Position numbers and translations under genes: made by a program. Of a DNA stretch of 64,000 nt, positions 45,880 through 57,600 are shown in pieces (the stretch's first letter is position 1; each line of letters starts with the position of its first letter). The stretch is from Tanypteryx hageni. Lineage: Eukaryota; Arthropoda; Insecta; Odonata; Petaluridae. The notes under the pieces were generated by a model. The model did no database searches and was not told the origin of the DNA. It saw only the letters and a list, made by a program, of their open reading frames with translations. The stretch lies in the NCBI GenBank assembly GCA_028673005.1, contig CM054116.1, forward strand, positions 69,825,315 to 69,889,314, in the 5' to 3' direction.

Positions 45880-47579
45880 ACATAACAAGAAGTCCAAACC
45901 AGGAATAATGCAGACTGGTTTCCCAAAGTTGACGTCCCGAATTTATTAATTATATTGACAGGAAATGTTTCAGTATGTGTTAGTCATGCCAAAGAATTCT
46001 CATGCCATAAATATACCACTTGTAGTTCATAGTTTATCACTGATATAGACAAATTGGAAAACAAATTAATAGAGCATTATCAGGTTTAAAATACTAAAAG
46101 CAATCTCAAAATCTTTCTGACATTATATTTTGCATGTAATTTTTTAAATAAACGAATTTAATAAATGTTACTGTTTATACTCGAATATGTATGGATCAAC
46201 TGTCCATTGCTAAAGAGTAGTCGAGCGGAAAATAAAATAGCCAATTTGTTCACTCGTCTATGATCAAGTTCGGTAATAATCGTCTCCATAGCAACAATCC
46301 GATAAAGTGCGATTTAAAACGCAAAAATCAATTACCAAAATTCGGCGATAAAAGTTAGAATCTACATTATTTTCCCCTTAGAACAGTACAAACCTCGCTC
46401 CGATATCACAATTTTAAGATATTTTAATGTATTAAAGAAAAATATCTGCACTTGGATTTCAGATTTCCTATGTAAAATAAATAGGAAAAAACGTTCCTGG
46501 AATCGAAACCGGGACTTCAATCTTCGCCAAATAAAATATAGCCCGGAGGTGGGCCCTGACAGCACGAACCTCATACCAAATTTCATGAAAATCGGTCATT
46601 TGGTGCAAAAGTTGTAAATGGGGGACACACAGACAGGACCAATTCATAAGCCTATAAATGTTCTAAAGCATGAATTGACATTTTTTCATAATAACCACCT
46701 TCTTTAGATACATCCAATTCCATTATTTATTTATTACAGTTGTGCCATAAACTTCTAGATTAATTTTAATCACTAGTAAATCCAAAAGTTTAAATTAATA
46801 CTATAAGAAAATGTATAGAACTGCAAAACCCTCCAGAAAAAGTTTTCATTAAATGTTGAAATTCAAAATTGTTTCTTTCTTTGCTCTTCAGCATAATTGG
46901 ATAATCATCGCATTTGATTGTTCCTTGACTGACTTAATCTATAATCACATTGTTCTTCAGTTTCGTTGACCAAACGCAGTATTTGATCCACTCACTATTG
47001 ACTTGGGCGATACTCTCGTTTTTGCTCTGCACTTTTTATTCGCCAATTACCTGCGCATTATCTTTTTTTTTTTAAAACACCTGTTATTGTCGGTTTATGC
47101 ATTATATACTGGTTTGAAATACGCGCGGACGCACACATTAATATAAAAGATATAAAAAAACAGAGCGACAACGTTACCTACTTAAACATCTCTCCGTGAA
47201 TTCGTTTTATCTGCCACGTGTTAAAAACTATATGGTGTTAATTAGGCAAGGACCATCGTCGAAATTTCCACACCTCGACATCGTTTGATCCCAAATATTT
47301 TTTTAAATGACAATAGGAGATCCTTTTCTCGTTTTCCAGGAGACCACCACATCCCATATAAAAAACTGGATCTTTCCCTCCATCCCCTAAACGCCACGAA
47401 ACGAAAATGCGCTACACTACTACTACTACGGACGCTCTAAAAAAGAAAGGATAGGACGCGGCGGATAGAAGAGGCGGGGAAAGGAAATGCACAAATTGCA
47501 CCGAAAGTGCATCTTCCTTCGTTTATACGTTTTAAAAAAATCCGACGTGGTATGGAGTAGTCACCACCCTAAGTGATCC
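45880..47579. other. unique AT-rich sequence
   Basis: A tRNA-like fragment on minus (CCCGGTTTCGATTCCAGG) lies at about 46496-46513, just before a segment with ACCAAATTTCATGAAAATCG at about 46574-46593 and an ACACAGACAGG tail near 46626, resembling dispersed invertebrate repeats. No gene recognised. Confidence 0.45.
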
Positions 47580-48870
47580 GAATGGGAGAACCTATAGAGG
47601 AACCGAGAGAGAGAGACATTAACAACATTTCTCTTTTATTTGGATTAAATCTTGTATCCAAGACGATCGAAATGACACTCAAATTCCTATGAACGACAAG
47701 AGAGAGAGAGAGAGATACATATAGAGAACGACAGAGATAGCAGAGGCATTACGTATAAACTCAAAAGGTCCTTGATTTTTTCCAGATATAGAGGAAGAGC
47801 AACCGAATGGGAATTGGTGCATGTGGGTGGGAGTCGTAAGGGGGAGCGTGCGTGTGTTACGCAGAGAGGGATAAGGAGGGAGAGGGTTGGGATCACGGAG
47901 GAGGAGGAGGAAAAATGGGAGGTGGTGCGGAGGTAGCGATAGAAGGATCAAATGGAAGAGGGGAGGGAAAAAGGAGAGAGTGAGGGATGGAAAGGAAGAG
48001 AGGGAGAGAGAACAGAGGGAGGAGGAGAAGTGCTATGGGAGATTGTGCGAGACGATGCCGAGATTAAAACGAAATTAAAAAGCGGGAGATGGGGTTTGAG
48101 AGACGGGGAGCAGGAGGAGTGGAAGGGTGCGGTGTTTAAAAACAAGGGAGGGTCTTAGGGAGAGGGAGGAGGTGTGAGGGACGGGATAAAGAGGGAGAGA
48201 GAGAGGGATACAAATGGGAGGGGAGGAGAGGATAAGGAAGATATGGTAGACCAGGGGGTAGAAGGGAGGGAGGAATTGAGAGGGAGGAGAAGAGAGGGTG
48301 ATAGGATATGGAGGTAGTGGGAAGAAGATGGGTGGTGGAGGGAGGTTGAGTAAGAGAGGGGTAGGGTGTGGAAGATAAGGGAGGGAGGAAGAGAGAGGAA
48401 TAGTGAGAGAGAGGAAGAGTGAGAGAGAGGAAGAGTGAGAGAGAGAGGAAGAGTGAGAGAGAGAGGAAGAGTGAGAGAGAGGAAGAGTGAGAGAGAGAGA
48501 GGAAGAGAGAGAGGAAGAATGAGAGAAATGAAGAGTGCGAGAGAGGAAGAGAGAGAGAGAGGAAGAGAGAGAGGAAGAATGAGAGAAATGAAGAGTGCGA
48601 GAGAGGAAGAGAGAGGGAGAGGAAGAGTGAGAGGAAGAGAGAGAGAGGAAGAGTGAGAGAGAGGAAGGCTGTGAGGAGGAAGGCTGTGAGAAAGGAAGGC
48701 TGTGAGAGTAAAGTGAGAGAGGAAGAGAGAGAAGTCAAAACAGAGAAGACACGGAGAAGAAGACTGAAAGAGGAAGACAGAGAGGAAAACTGAAAGAGGA
48801 AGACAGAGAGGAAGACAGAGAGAGAAAGAGTGAGAGGGAGGAAAGGAAGGAAGAAAAGAAGAGATCAGTC
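47580..48870. repeat. GA-rich block with GGAAGAGTGAGAGAG minisatellite
   Basis: Short (GA)n at 47608 and 47700, then a continuous purine block from 47870. Units of GGAAGAGTGAGAGAG(AG) dominate 48400-48660, with a ~70-bp duplicated stretch at about 48515-48610 (GAATGAGAGAAATGAAG twice). The 241- and 200-residue minus-strand frames are artefacts. Confidence 0.85.
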
Positions 48871-48879
48871 GCTTGGCCA

Positions 48880-50155
48880 TTCCACCCAGAACGCAACCTC
48901 GCGAAACAAAACGCCCGCGCGTGCACTCTCCGACTTTTATTTTATCATCTGAATCGATTAGAAATCAACCTTTTGCACGCGCGTGCGGTTATGGAGTCAC
49001 GCGTACAAAACGCACGAGATGGAAAAAAACAACGTAACGTATTTCATCTTCTCTCCGGAGATAAAAATTAAAGTACCGCTTCCATGCGGCGTTTAATTTT
49101 CTCGGCCGCGTTTATCTCCCTCTCGTGCCTGCGTGGGACCCCTCTTGATAGAGAGAGAGAGACCCACCCTCGTGACTCATCGCCATAGCAATCGTCGTCG
49201 TCGTCGAAGTAAGGAAGCGACGCAAAAATATTTAGCGAATTGCTTCTGAGTTTGAAAAAAAAAATTTTAAAACGCTTCGATTTTTTTGAGTGATTTTAAA
49301 AAAGAAATGTATCCTCCTGCGGTCGCGTTCGGGAGGAAAGGGTGTGCGAGTACTCTCGCAAATTATTATTTGTAGGTACGGAAGAAGCAATTCCGGGACG
49401 AGATTGCGGGGGTTCGATCTCTCAAAGCACGGGGATTCGATGTGTGTTTGTGTGTGTGAGAGAGAGAGAAAGGAAATCCATGCAGGAGTGGGAGATGACG
49501 ATGGGAGTACGTTTCTGCCAAAGGACGGTGCTATATAGCGTTAGATTTGATTGAGACAATGCGAACACAGAGAGAGAGAGAGGGGGAAAGAAAGAGTAGA
49601 AGTTTGCATTCCTCTTCGATAAGACGTTGCGACAAGAGGACGGCGTGGGTGATGCACATCACCGGGCGGTTTCCGGCTTCGTCGGAAATTTCGAGATTGC
49701 GATGAACTCGGTATTTCGTTCGTTTGTTTATTTCTTTTTTTCCCCGAGGTTTAAAATTTCGAGATTTTGCGAACGCGATATTGCACGCACGAAGTAATGG
49801 GATGCCGTGATTATTTTCTTCCTCCTTTATTTATAAACACCGGCAGAAATAAATCATTCGGTATCTCCAACGTCTGGGAAAGTGTATTTAAATATCCTCT
49901 GTTGGATAAGATATTTAATTTAATGTTTAACGCAAGGGTAAGTCTCGACTCGGCAAGCGGTGCGATCTCAATCCGGGATAACAGTCGGAATATCATGATT
50001 CACGATTGAAGGAAAATGCATGTTCTCGAGGAGACATAGTTGGAAAAGGAAACCAACGCAGCGTTAAGCTTAACATAATCGCCAAGGTTTAAAAATTATG
50101 TTGCAGAATGTGTGTTAAATATGAGTATATGAGTTAAATAAGTTTATTCAATATT
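48880..50155. other. unique sequence, no gene recognised
   Basis: A tRNA-like B box (GGGTTCGATCT) lies at about 49410, small (GA)n at 49457-49470 and 49568-49582, and AAATTTCGAGATT twice (about 49686 and 49757). No coding gene is supported. Confidence 0.45.
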
Positions 50156-50159
50156 AGCT

Positions 50160-50356
50160 AAGTACCCGGCGTTGCTCGGGAATTCTAAGAAACCAAAAAA
50201 TCCTGAGATATGTAAATGTATGATTTAATTTTTAACGCATAGGCGAAAAAAACCTGCTCCTTGATCTCAGGAACCATCATGCAAAATTTGGTTAAGTGGT
50301 GTCCAAATGCATAGCAAACAAACAGACAAACAACTTTTCAAAATATATAGTAGACA
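50160..50356 (+). repeat. dispersed repeat fragment with TACCCGGCGTTGCTCGGG motif
   Basis: The fragment opens with GTACCCGGCGTTGCTCGGG, contains ATGCAAAATTTGGTTAAGTG and ends in GCAAACAAACAGACAAACAA. A conserved head plus a simple-repeat tail is the layout of widespread invertebrate dispersed repeats. Part of the head occurs again inverted at 59094. Confidence 0.6.
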
Positions 50357-50359
50357 AGC

Positions 50360-53300
50360 CAAGCAGCTACATCTAATCAGAAAATAAACGCACCGAGTAC
50401 CTTATCTTGAGATTTACGCAAGTTTTAATCCAAAGGAAACTTACATAAATTGTGATTACAAGATTTCGCTCACTTTCTCGCTGCTCATTCAGCGGCTTTG
50501 TAAGACAACACTTGGTAGAACAGATGTGAATAAAATCCTAACATTAACGAAAGATTTCCAAAGTACACTCGAGAATAAAAATGTCTAAAAGCATGAGGTC
50601 TACAGGAACTCGGATGGAAGTACGGCCAAGGTTTGAACAACGATATACCCTTCGCATAAAATATTTTGAAATCATCAGGTAACAATCCAATGAAATTAAC
50701 GAAGCAATTGGAACTTATACTAAAAAAAATATATTTATGTATGCAATTCAATCGAATGCAATCTCTTAGGACGATGAGAATACTGTTAGTGACCAAAAAG
50801 CTTTCTAGAAGAGAGGAATGTGACAAATAATTATTTTTTATTTTAGAAATTGTTTATGCTCATAATATATTAATTTAAATAACCGTGAAGATATATATTT
50901 CGGTAATAAGATCCTCAGTGCTGTAGCAATGCTATATTTATTGATTTAGATTGCTTTTAGTTTCTAGTACGAAAATGGAATAACACGAAAAATAAAGCAA
51001 AATATTTATACGTACAGTGCCAACCCAAAAATTAAATTCACTAATGCGTTTATTTCAAGCTCGCAAGCATATTAAAAATTTATTAAAGTATTTTTCCCTA
51101 TATATACAAAACAACCAAAGTTTTTATATCAGTTTTAAAAAACATTATGAGACTAATGAACCCGTTTATATATTTTTTCTATCGAAGGAACCCGCCATGG
51201 TTTACAGCCTTACTGCCGATCTAGATTCATAAATGAATAAGTGGGTATAGCATATGGCTATCATCAAATAAATGATGAAGTAAGAACGTCGTCGGATAAA
51301 CTACATTCACTTTTCGAGTACGAAATAGCCGTTCTCAGAGGTAGTTTGCCGATTCTGAGGGCTCGTACTCAAACCAAGGATCGGAGAATTGCAAATGAGT
51401 TAACAGTTGAAAAGCGTTCACGTTTTACTTAACTGATTTATGACTTCCGGTTTTACCTATGTCATCTATCCAAAACATAAAAGCTTAAAGTTGGCAACGC
51501 CACCGTTTGTTCATAAACCTAAATATAGGAAAATGTTGGAATTTTCTAGTTAAAACGTCTTTGCATCAGCAGGAATGAATGAGAATGGGAAAGAAAATAA
51601 TTAACCAATAATTGAAAAAGTAAGCTGTATAATTGACGACCTGAGAGTTGTATTTTGAAATTCGCACTGGCTAATTGCTTTTTACTCTAGTATGGTGTAT
51701 TTGAAAGGACATGAGTGTATCTTTTTTCAGTGCTTCCATCTAGCGAGTGCTATTTAGGCTTTATATCAGCGTGAATTTATCTCTATGTCGAAGAGATGAG
51801 CATTTGTGTATATTTTAATCGAAAGCCAACCATTAACATATGCATATGATTTCATTTTATCTCGCTTCCCTCGGATTAGCAACTTGCCTTATTCACTGAA
51901 CGATATAACGTTTGGCTTAAGGTTATAGATAAATAATGCTTATATTCTTTGAGTAACAACACTAGTCTTTTCGATGACGCGGTGCTGAGTTAACCGAAAA
52001 TACGCCATCATTATAAGTTTTCTTCTTCTCCGAAAATGATCAAACATGCGGCGACCTTTTTTTGGCTGTTGACTAGAATATGCAAAAGCAAAAAGTCACA
52101 CGCTTAAAATTTTAGCTTTAACTTTAGAGTAGGTATGCTTGTAAACTGAAGTCCAAACATTAATGCCTACAGCGTACCTGAATTCTCGCAAAGTAGATCA
52201 ATCTCAAGAGCCATTTTCCCTCTTGCAATTCTGAATTTTAATCCAATGCTTCTCAGTTGCACAAAATCGAGTCGGACGTACCTCTGCGGAAGATTTTATT
52301 AAATTTGTAGAAGCCGAGAACGAACATGCGGACGGACGGACGGACGAATAAAACGAAGCTAATCAGCGCTTATGCTGGAAGCGAAACTACTGGGCGAATG
52401 TTCATGAAATTGGGTGTTTAGGACATCAAGGCAAAGAAAATAAGAAAATGGTATTAATTGTTCACGTAGCCTACTTGGGAGTCCCACTTTACTGTTGACA
52501 AAAAATTAACTTTTCTTTATATCCCTTATCTATAACAAAAAGTCTTCATCCAAAAATTGTAGAACTAGTCAAATAGCATCTGTTTTGTTCAGTACATTTT
52601 TAGCAAAAGTGAAGTCGATTTCAAGAAAATCAAACGAGAAAGTCGTAATTCACTTATTGTTAAAAAAAATTCCCGTGTTTTTTAATTATTGTAAACGAAA
52701 ACAATCTTCGTGGCAAATTAAGTAAACAATATACGCTGTAAATAACTAATTTATTTTATTTTATATCGTGCGCACGCAACATTTGGTAAATGAAGGGAAA
52801 TGCATGAATGGAATGGAGGAAATGAATATTAAATATTAAAGAAATGGGAAATTTACGATGACGGAATGAACGTGAACATAAAGATTATGAACAGCTTGAG
52901 AATTATCCATCCAACTCCCCGATGCGATTTCCGATCTTCTTTTGTTGTTTTCTGAAAACCAGTAAAAACACTTTTTCAAAGATGATTCTTGGCCGAGCAA
53001 AATGTTCCTTTGAGGAGGAACCAAAAACATTAAAAATAAATTACCCAACCCGGTGTGGTCGAACAAAATGTTCCTTCATGTTTAAATTTCCAAAAAAAAA
53101 GAAAATCGGATATCGCATCGTGAGAGTATGGCGAGTAATTCTCAAGGTTAGCCAAAAATTATATTATTAATATTATAGTGAAGTATGTTTTAAATAATTG
53201 TCCATTGTTTCATTAATTACAACTGATTAGGAAATTAATCGGAGAATCAAAAATTCGATATTTCCTTGGCTTCACTACTGGCATATCATTTTTCTGTTCT
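50360..53300. other. unique AT-rich sequence
   Basis: A repeat fragment ending in (GGAC)n lies at about 52260-52400 (GCGGACGGACGGACGGACG at 52330). Small direct repeats CGARCAAAATGTTCCTT lie at about 52994 and 53061. No gene recognised. Confidence 0.45.
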
Positions 53301-53326
53301 TAGACATTATCATCATCATCATGTTT

Positions 53327-53340
53327 CTGTCCGAAGACAG
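53327..53340 (-). other. RTE 3'-terminal UUCG hairpin
   Basis: On minus: CTGTC-TTCG-GACAG, beginning within a few bases of the stop codon and followed by the (ATG)n tail. It is the counterpart of 8392-8405. Confidence 0.65.
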
Positions 53341-53343
53341 GTT

Positions 53344-56310
53344 TTAACTGAATCGCTGCCTCCATTTCTCTCTCTCCCTAGAAGCCCCTTTTATACCTCT
53401 ATAAGTATTATATCCCTGCTTTATATTATCTAATATTCCTATTCTTTTTCTCCCTCTTCCTCTTCTTCCACTAATTTTTCCTTCTAAGATCGTCATTTGT
53501 AAACACTGTCTTCTCAATATGTGCCCTATCCAATTTGCTTTTCTTTTCCTGATTGTTTTTATTAGCGTCCTTTCTTCTCCCACCATTTCTAATACTTCTT
53601 CGTTTCTCTTCCTCTCTGTCCATTTCACTTTCATCATTCTTCTCCATACCCACATCTCAAAACTTTCTAAATATTTTTCCTCCTTTCTCCTTACCGTCCA
53701 CGTCTCTGCACCATAAAGAGCTATGCTCCATATGTAGCATTTTGCTAATTTCTTCCTTGTTTCTAAATTTATTTTCTTGCTTGTGAGAAGCTCCTTCTTC
53801 TCGTTAAATGCTGCTTTTGCCATTGCAATCCTACTTCTGATGTCCTGTGTACTACTTCCATCCTGTGCTAAAATACTGCCGAGATATTTGAAACTACTTA
53901 CTTGTTCCAATTTTTGGCCATTTACCATTATATTTAATTCTTTATGTTCCTTTGAAACCACCATGACTTTTGTTTTTTCTGTATTGATCTTCATTCCATA
54001 TTGTTGGCCAACCTCCACTAGTCTGTCTGTCATCCTCTGAAGCTCTTTCTCGCCTTCTGCTATTAAGCCCTGATCATCTGCGTATTTAATGGTGGTAATA
54101 CTTTCACCTCCTATCTTAAATCCTTTCTCTTCCATCAACGCTTCTTCTGTTATTGTTTCTGCATAAATATTAAATATCGCTGGTGAAATAGGGCAACCCT
54201 ACCTCACTCCCCTCCCTATTGAAGTACTTTCTGTTTCTTCTCCTTCAACCCTGACTCTAATCTTTTGATCAAAGTAAAGGTTTTTAAGCAGTCTTTTATC
54301 TTTCCAATCTATTCCTATTTTGTTTAAAATACCCAGCATTTTATCCCATTTCACTCGGTCAAAAGCTTTCTCCCAATCTACAAAACAAAAATACATACCT
54401 TTATTGACTTCTAGCGCTCTTTCTGTCATCATCCTCATACATCCTATAGCATCTCTAGTCCCCCTTCCTCTTCTAAAACCAAACTGATTATCTTGCAGCT
54501 CCTTTTCTATTTTACATTCAATTCTTTTGGTTATTATTCTGGTTAGAACTTTAGCTGTATGAGAAATTAAACTAATAGTTCTGTAATCCTTACAACATTT
54601 TGCATTGTTCTTTTTCTCCAGTGGTACCATCACAACATCTAAAAAATCTTTAGGCCATATGCCAGTATCATATACTTGGTTAAAAAATTTTGTGAGTTGC
54701 TTAACTGCTTTAGACCCTAAAACCTTGAGAACGTCCACGGGTATATCATCACTCCCAACAGCCTTCCTTCTTTTCATGTCATCAATTGCTCTTTTAACTT
54801 CAGACTCGAGAATATTTGGTCCTAGCTGATCTTCTTCCACATCCTCTTCTTCATTTAATTCAATATTTCTTGGCTTTCCTTCTTTGTCATACAGAACCTC
54901 AATGTATTCTTTCCTAACATTCTTTACATTGTCTGGCTCCGATACTATTTTACCACTTTTGTTCATGATTCCTTTACGTCCTATCTTTCTTGCTTTTTTC
55001 TTGAATAGTTCCCTTGCTTTGCTATACATGAGGTCTGTTCTACAAATTCTTTCACATTCGACAATCTCCTCGCATTTCTCATTTATCCACTGTTCTCTGG
55101 CTTTATCTGTTTCCCTTCTTAAAGCATTATTTAACTCCTTGTACTTTCTTTGGCCTTCTTCAGTGTTTATGTTCTTCCACTTTCTCCGCTCTTCCATTTT
55201 TTGCAGCATGGCTGCTGTGATCCAGGGTTTTTTGTTTCTTTCACCCGTTATCTTTCCTACCTTCTTTTCCATTACATCTTTAATGTTGCTATGGATGTAT
55301 CTCCACTCCTCATCTACATTCTTCCTATTTTCTTCAGCTCTCTCCCCCAACCTTTCCTCCAGCTCAGTCATGATAGCCTCCTTGTTTTTAAGGAGTTCCT
55401 CTAAGCTCCATTTCTTGTTAACTCTTATGTTTCTCCTAACGCTCTTCAGTCTACATTGTATATTTGCCACCAATAGGTTGTGGTCAGAATCGATATCTGC
55501 CCCTGGTAGTGTTTTCACATTTTTAATGCTATTTCTAAATCTTTCATTGACTAGTATGTAATCTATCTGGTATCGTCTCTGGTCTCCTGGGCTTCTCCAT
55601 GTGTAAAGTCTTCGCTGGTGATGCTTAAACCATGTATTAGTTACAATTAATCTATTTCTATGGCAGAATTCCACAAGTTTATCCCCTCTTTCATTTCTCT
55701 TCCCTAGTCCATATTTTCCCACTATGTTATCTTCCTGTCCCTCTCCGACTACACTGTTCCAATCTCCCATTACTATGGTGGTGATCCTTCCATTTCCCTC
55801 ATCCTCCAATATCTCCATAATCTGTTCAAAGATTTCATCTACTTCGTCGTCGCCAGCATTAGTTGTTGGCATATACACTTGAATTATAAGCATTTCCACT
55901 GGCTCCATCTGGAGTTTTACGGCTATTAATCTGTCATTAACTGTCACTACCTTACTAATTCTTTCAGCTATCTCTTTTCTCATTATAAACCCCACTCCCC
56001 TTTCCTTTTTCTCCCCTCCCGAGTAAATAATCTTAAATTCGTCTGAATTTATCTCGCCTTCTCCTTCCCACCGGACTTCACTAAGACCTACTATACCTAC
56101 ATTATTCCTTCTCATTTCCCTTTTTATGTTCTCTAGTTTACCCCCTGAATTCATAGTCCTAACATTCCATGTGCCTATTTTTAATTTCTCACTACTTGCT
56201 TTCTTATTAATCTTACATTTCCTCTGTGCATCCCCTAGGGTAGTCCCCACCCGGAGATCCGATTGGGGGACTATTTTACCTCCGGAATATTTTACCCCAG
56301 AAAGATCCAT
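53344..56310 (-). pseudogene. RTE endonuclease-reverse transcriptase ORF with one in-frame stop
   Basis: The frame of 988 codons starts MDLSGVKYSGGKIVPQSDLR and includes LKIGTWNVRTM, LSEVRWEGEGE, VMGDWNSVVGEGQ and DIDSDHNLL in the APE endonuclease. In the reverse transcriptase it has SDDIPVDVL, NQFGFRRGRGTRDAIG, CFVDWEKAFDRV and YADD (743-746). Near the C-terminus are WSIALYGAETWTVR and RKRKANWIGH. Codon 704 (54201-54199) is TAG where the near-invariant glutamine of the RQG motif is expected, a single C-to-T change. Reading continues in the same frame to 53344. Because the stop precedes YADD, a truncated product would lack polymerase activity. Apart from that codon the copy looks complete. 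Confidence 0.9.
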
Positions 56311-56649
56311 AGAGGTATTTTCAGCTTTTCAGCCTATCATGGGAAATATAATGAGGTAGTTTCCCCTTGCTTTCCTCATCGCAGTTTCACAGAGTGATTA
56401 CCCATCTGTAGCTGTTCAGATCCACATGATCACCACCTACAGAGGTACTGTGCAAGCTGCTGCCCTTGCACAGGGGGATGTAAAACCCCCAAGACTGCTT
56501 CTTAGTCTGACTCTTCCCCTCAGACCTTTCCGGCTTGGATGGTCCTACCAGGAGAATTATCTCCCGCCGGCATAGCTCTTTAGTTCGTAAGAGTACACAA
56601 ACCCTCCCACCTCTGTAAGGTTATGCAGTCCTTAGGGAGGGTTAGACAT

Positions 56650-57029
56650 TATACTGAGCCATTAATATTCATCTTTTTTGACATGATAATATTAGTCGTA
56701 AAGAACGCCTCCTCCTCGCATGTATGCACGCATGATGCGTGCATGCTTCATCTCTTCCTCGATCTCTCTTACGATCATCTAGTACGTGCAGTGGTGCCTA
56801 TACTTTTCGGATGGAGGATCACATTGTTCAATTTCGCACTCATCGCGGGCTACAGTTAAAGAATAATTTAAGATAATGAATGGGTTAAGTTGGGGTCAAT
56901 ATTACCGAATTTTTTTTTAAATTATGTATCGTATTTAGTACGGAAAAAGAGAGAAGAATACCTAATTTATAATTTTTGCGATTTCCAAGTTTGATTTTAT
57001 ATGACATTTTTTCCTTAGATTGTTATACT
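56650..57029. other. unique sequence, no gene recognised
   Basis: CAGTGGTGCCTATACTTTTC at about 56789-56808 looks like a hAT left tip that could pair with the right end at 57101, but no 8-bp duplication is clear. Confidence 0.35.
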
Positions 57030-57101
57030 CAAGGCGGGCCTGATGAAAGCACTCGAAGGGCCAGATGTGACCCGCGGGCAGTTGTTTGGACACAATTGAT
57101 C
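57030..57101 (+). mobile_element. hAT right-terminus fragment
   Basis: GGCGGGCCTGATG, AGGGCCAGATGTGACCCGCG, then CAGTTGTTTGGACACAATTG. Reverse complemented, the tip reads like CAxxxGTGTCCAAACAACTG, a common hAT terminus pattern with a decayed tip. Confidence 0.55.
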
Positions 57102-57277
57102 TAGCATATGTGAGCAAAATTTCAGCAGTTGGTTCCAGGTGTAAGTGGCTAAACAAGCGTGCGGAAAGACTCTCGTCAATTATTACATAAAAATACAATA
57201 AAGAGTTGATTCCATGGTAAAGGTTGAACACAGTGTACATATATAATAAGTTTCGCCAGGGATAAAGAGCTTATCGG

Positions 57278-57600
57278 GGAGCTGGTGGTGTAGTGGTTAG
57301 AGGGAGCTGGCTCGACCGTGATTTGCTAAAGTGACACCCGGTTCGAGTATTTTTCGAGTATTTTTAGCCCGGCCCCCTATTTGTGCGCGTTGGTACTAAG
57401 GTGACGAGGAAGAGTCAATGAGAAAACGAAACCGAGGAGCGCGCTCGAATCAATTCTCCGTCGTTCGGAAGGGACGTTAAGCCGTTGTTCCCTTGGTGTT
57501 ATTCGTAAGAGCAGGCTAATGCCGGCAATGGGTTTCTCTCCTCCCTTCTTTGACTGAAGAGGTTCTCTAGCCTATAGCAGCCCTGCCATGTGTGGTAGTT
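57278..57600 (+). mobile_element. tRNA-derived SINE with conserved-looking body
   Basis: The head GAGCTGGTGGTGTAGTGG and TTAGAGGGAGCTGG gives an A box. CCCGGTTCGAGTAT near 57341 gives a B box. The body contains GGAAGGGACGTTAAGCCGTT and GAGCAGGCTAATGCCGGCAA, in the style of the shared central domains of animal SINE superfamilies. AAGAGCT occurs on both sides (57266 and 57634 areas) as a weak TSD candidate. It is non-coding. Confidence 0.65.

Larger units (their letters stand above)
53305..56640 (-). mobile_element. RTE-like non-LTR retrotransposon, copy 2
   Basis: Minus-strand relative of the element at 5250, with a longer leader. The leader includes GGGAGATAATTCTCCTGG, AGTCAGACTAAGAAGC and GAACAGCTACAG before the coding region. 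The two share GGTAAAATAGTCCCCCAATC exactly at the start of the coding region. The 3' end has a UUCG hairpin and (ATG)n. Protein sequences agree at roughly two of three positions in the endonuclease by eye, so these are related but distinct subfamilies. The 5' limit is approximate. Confidence 0.75.

Noticed and set aside
48136..48880. Minus-strand open frames of 200 and 241 residues
   Set aside because: Composed of S/L/F/P repeats from a purine-rich simple sequence read on the opposite strand; no domain and no codon structure.
53519..56359. Plus-strand open frames over RTE copy 2
   Set aside because: Antisense shadows of the minus-strand reverse transcriptase frame; F/S/L-rich.
56789..57101. 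A full hAT MITE from CAGTGGTGCC to GGACACAATTG
   Set aside because: No 8-bp target duplication could be matched at the two ends; only the right-end fragment is kept.
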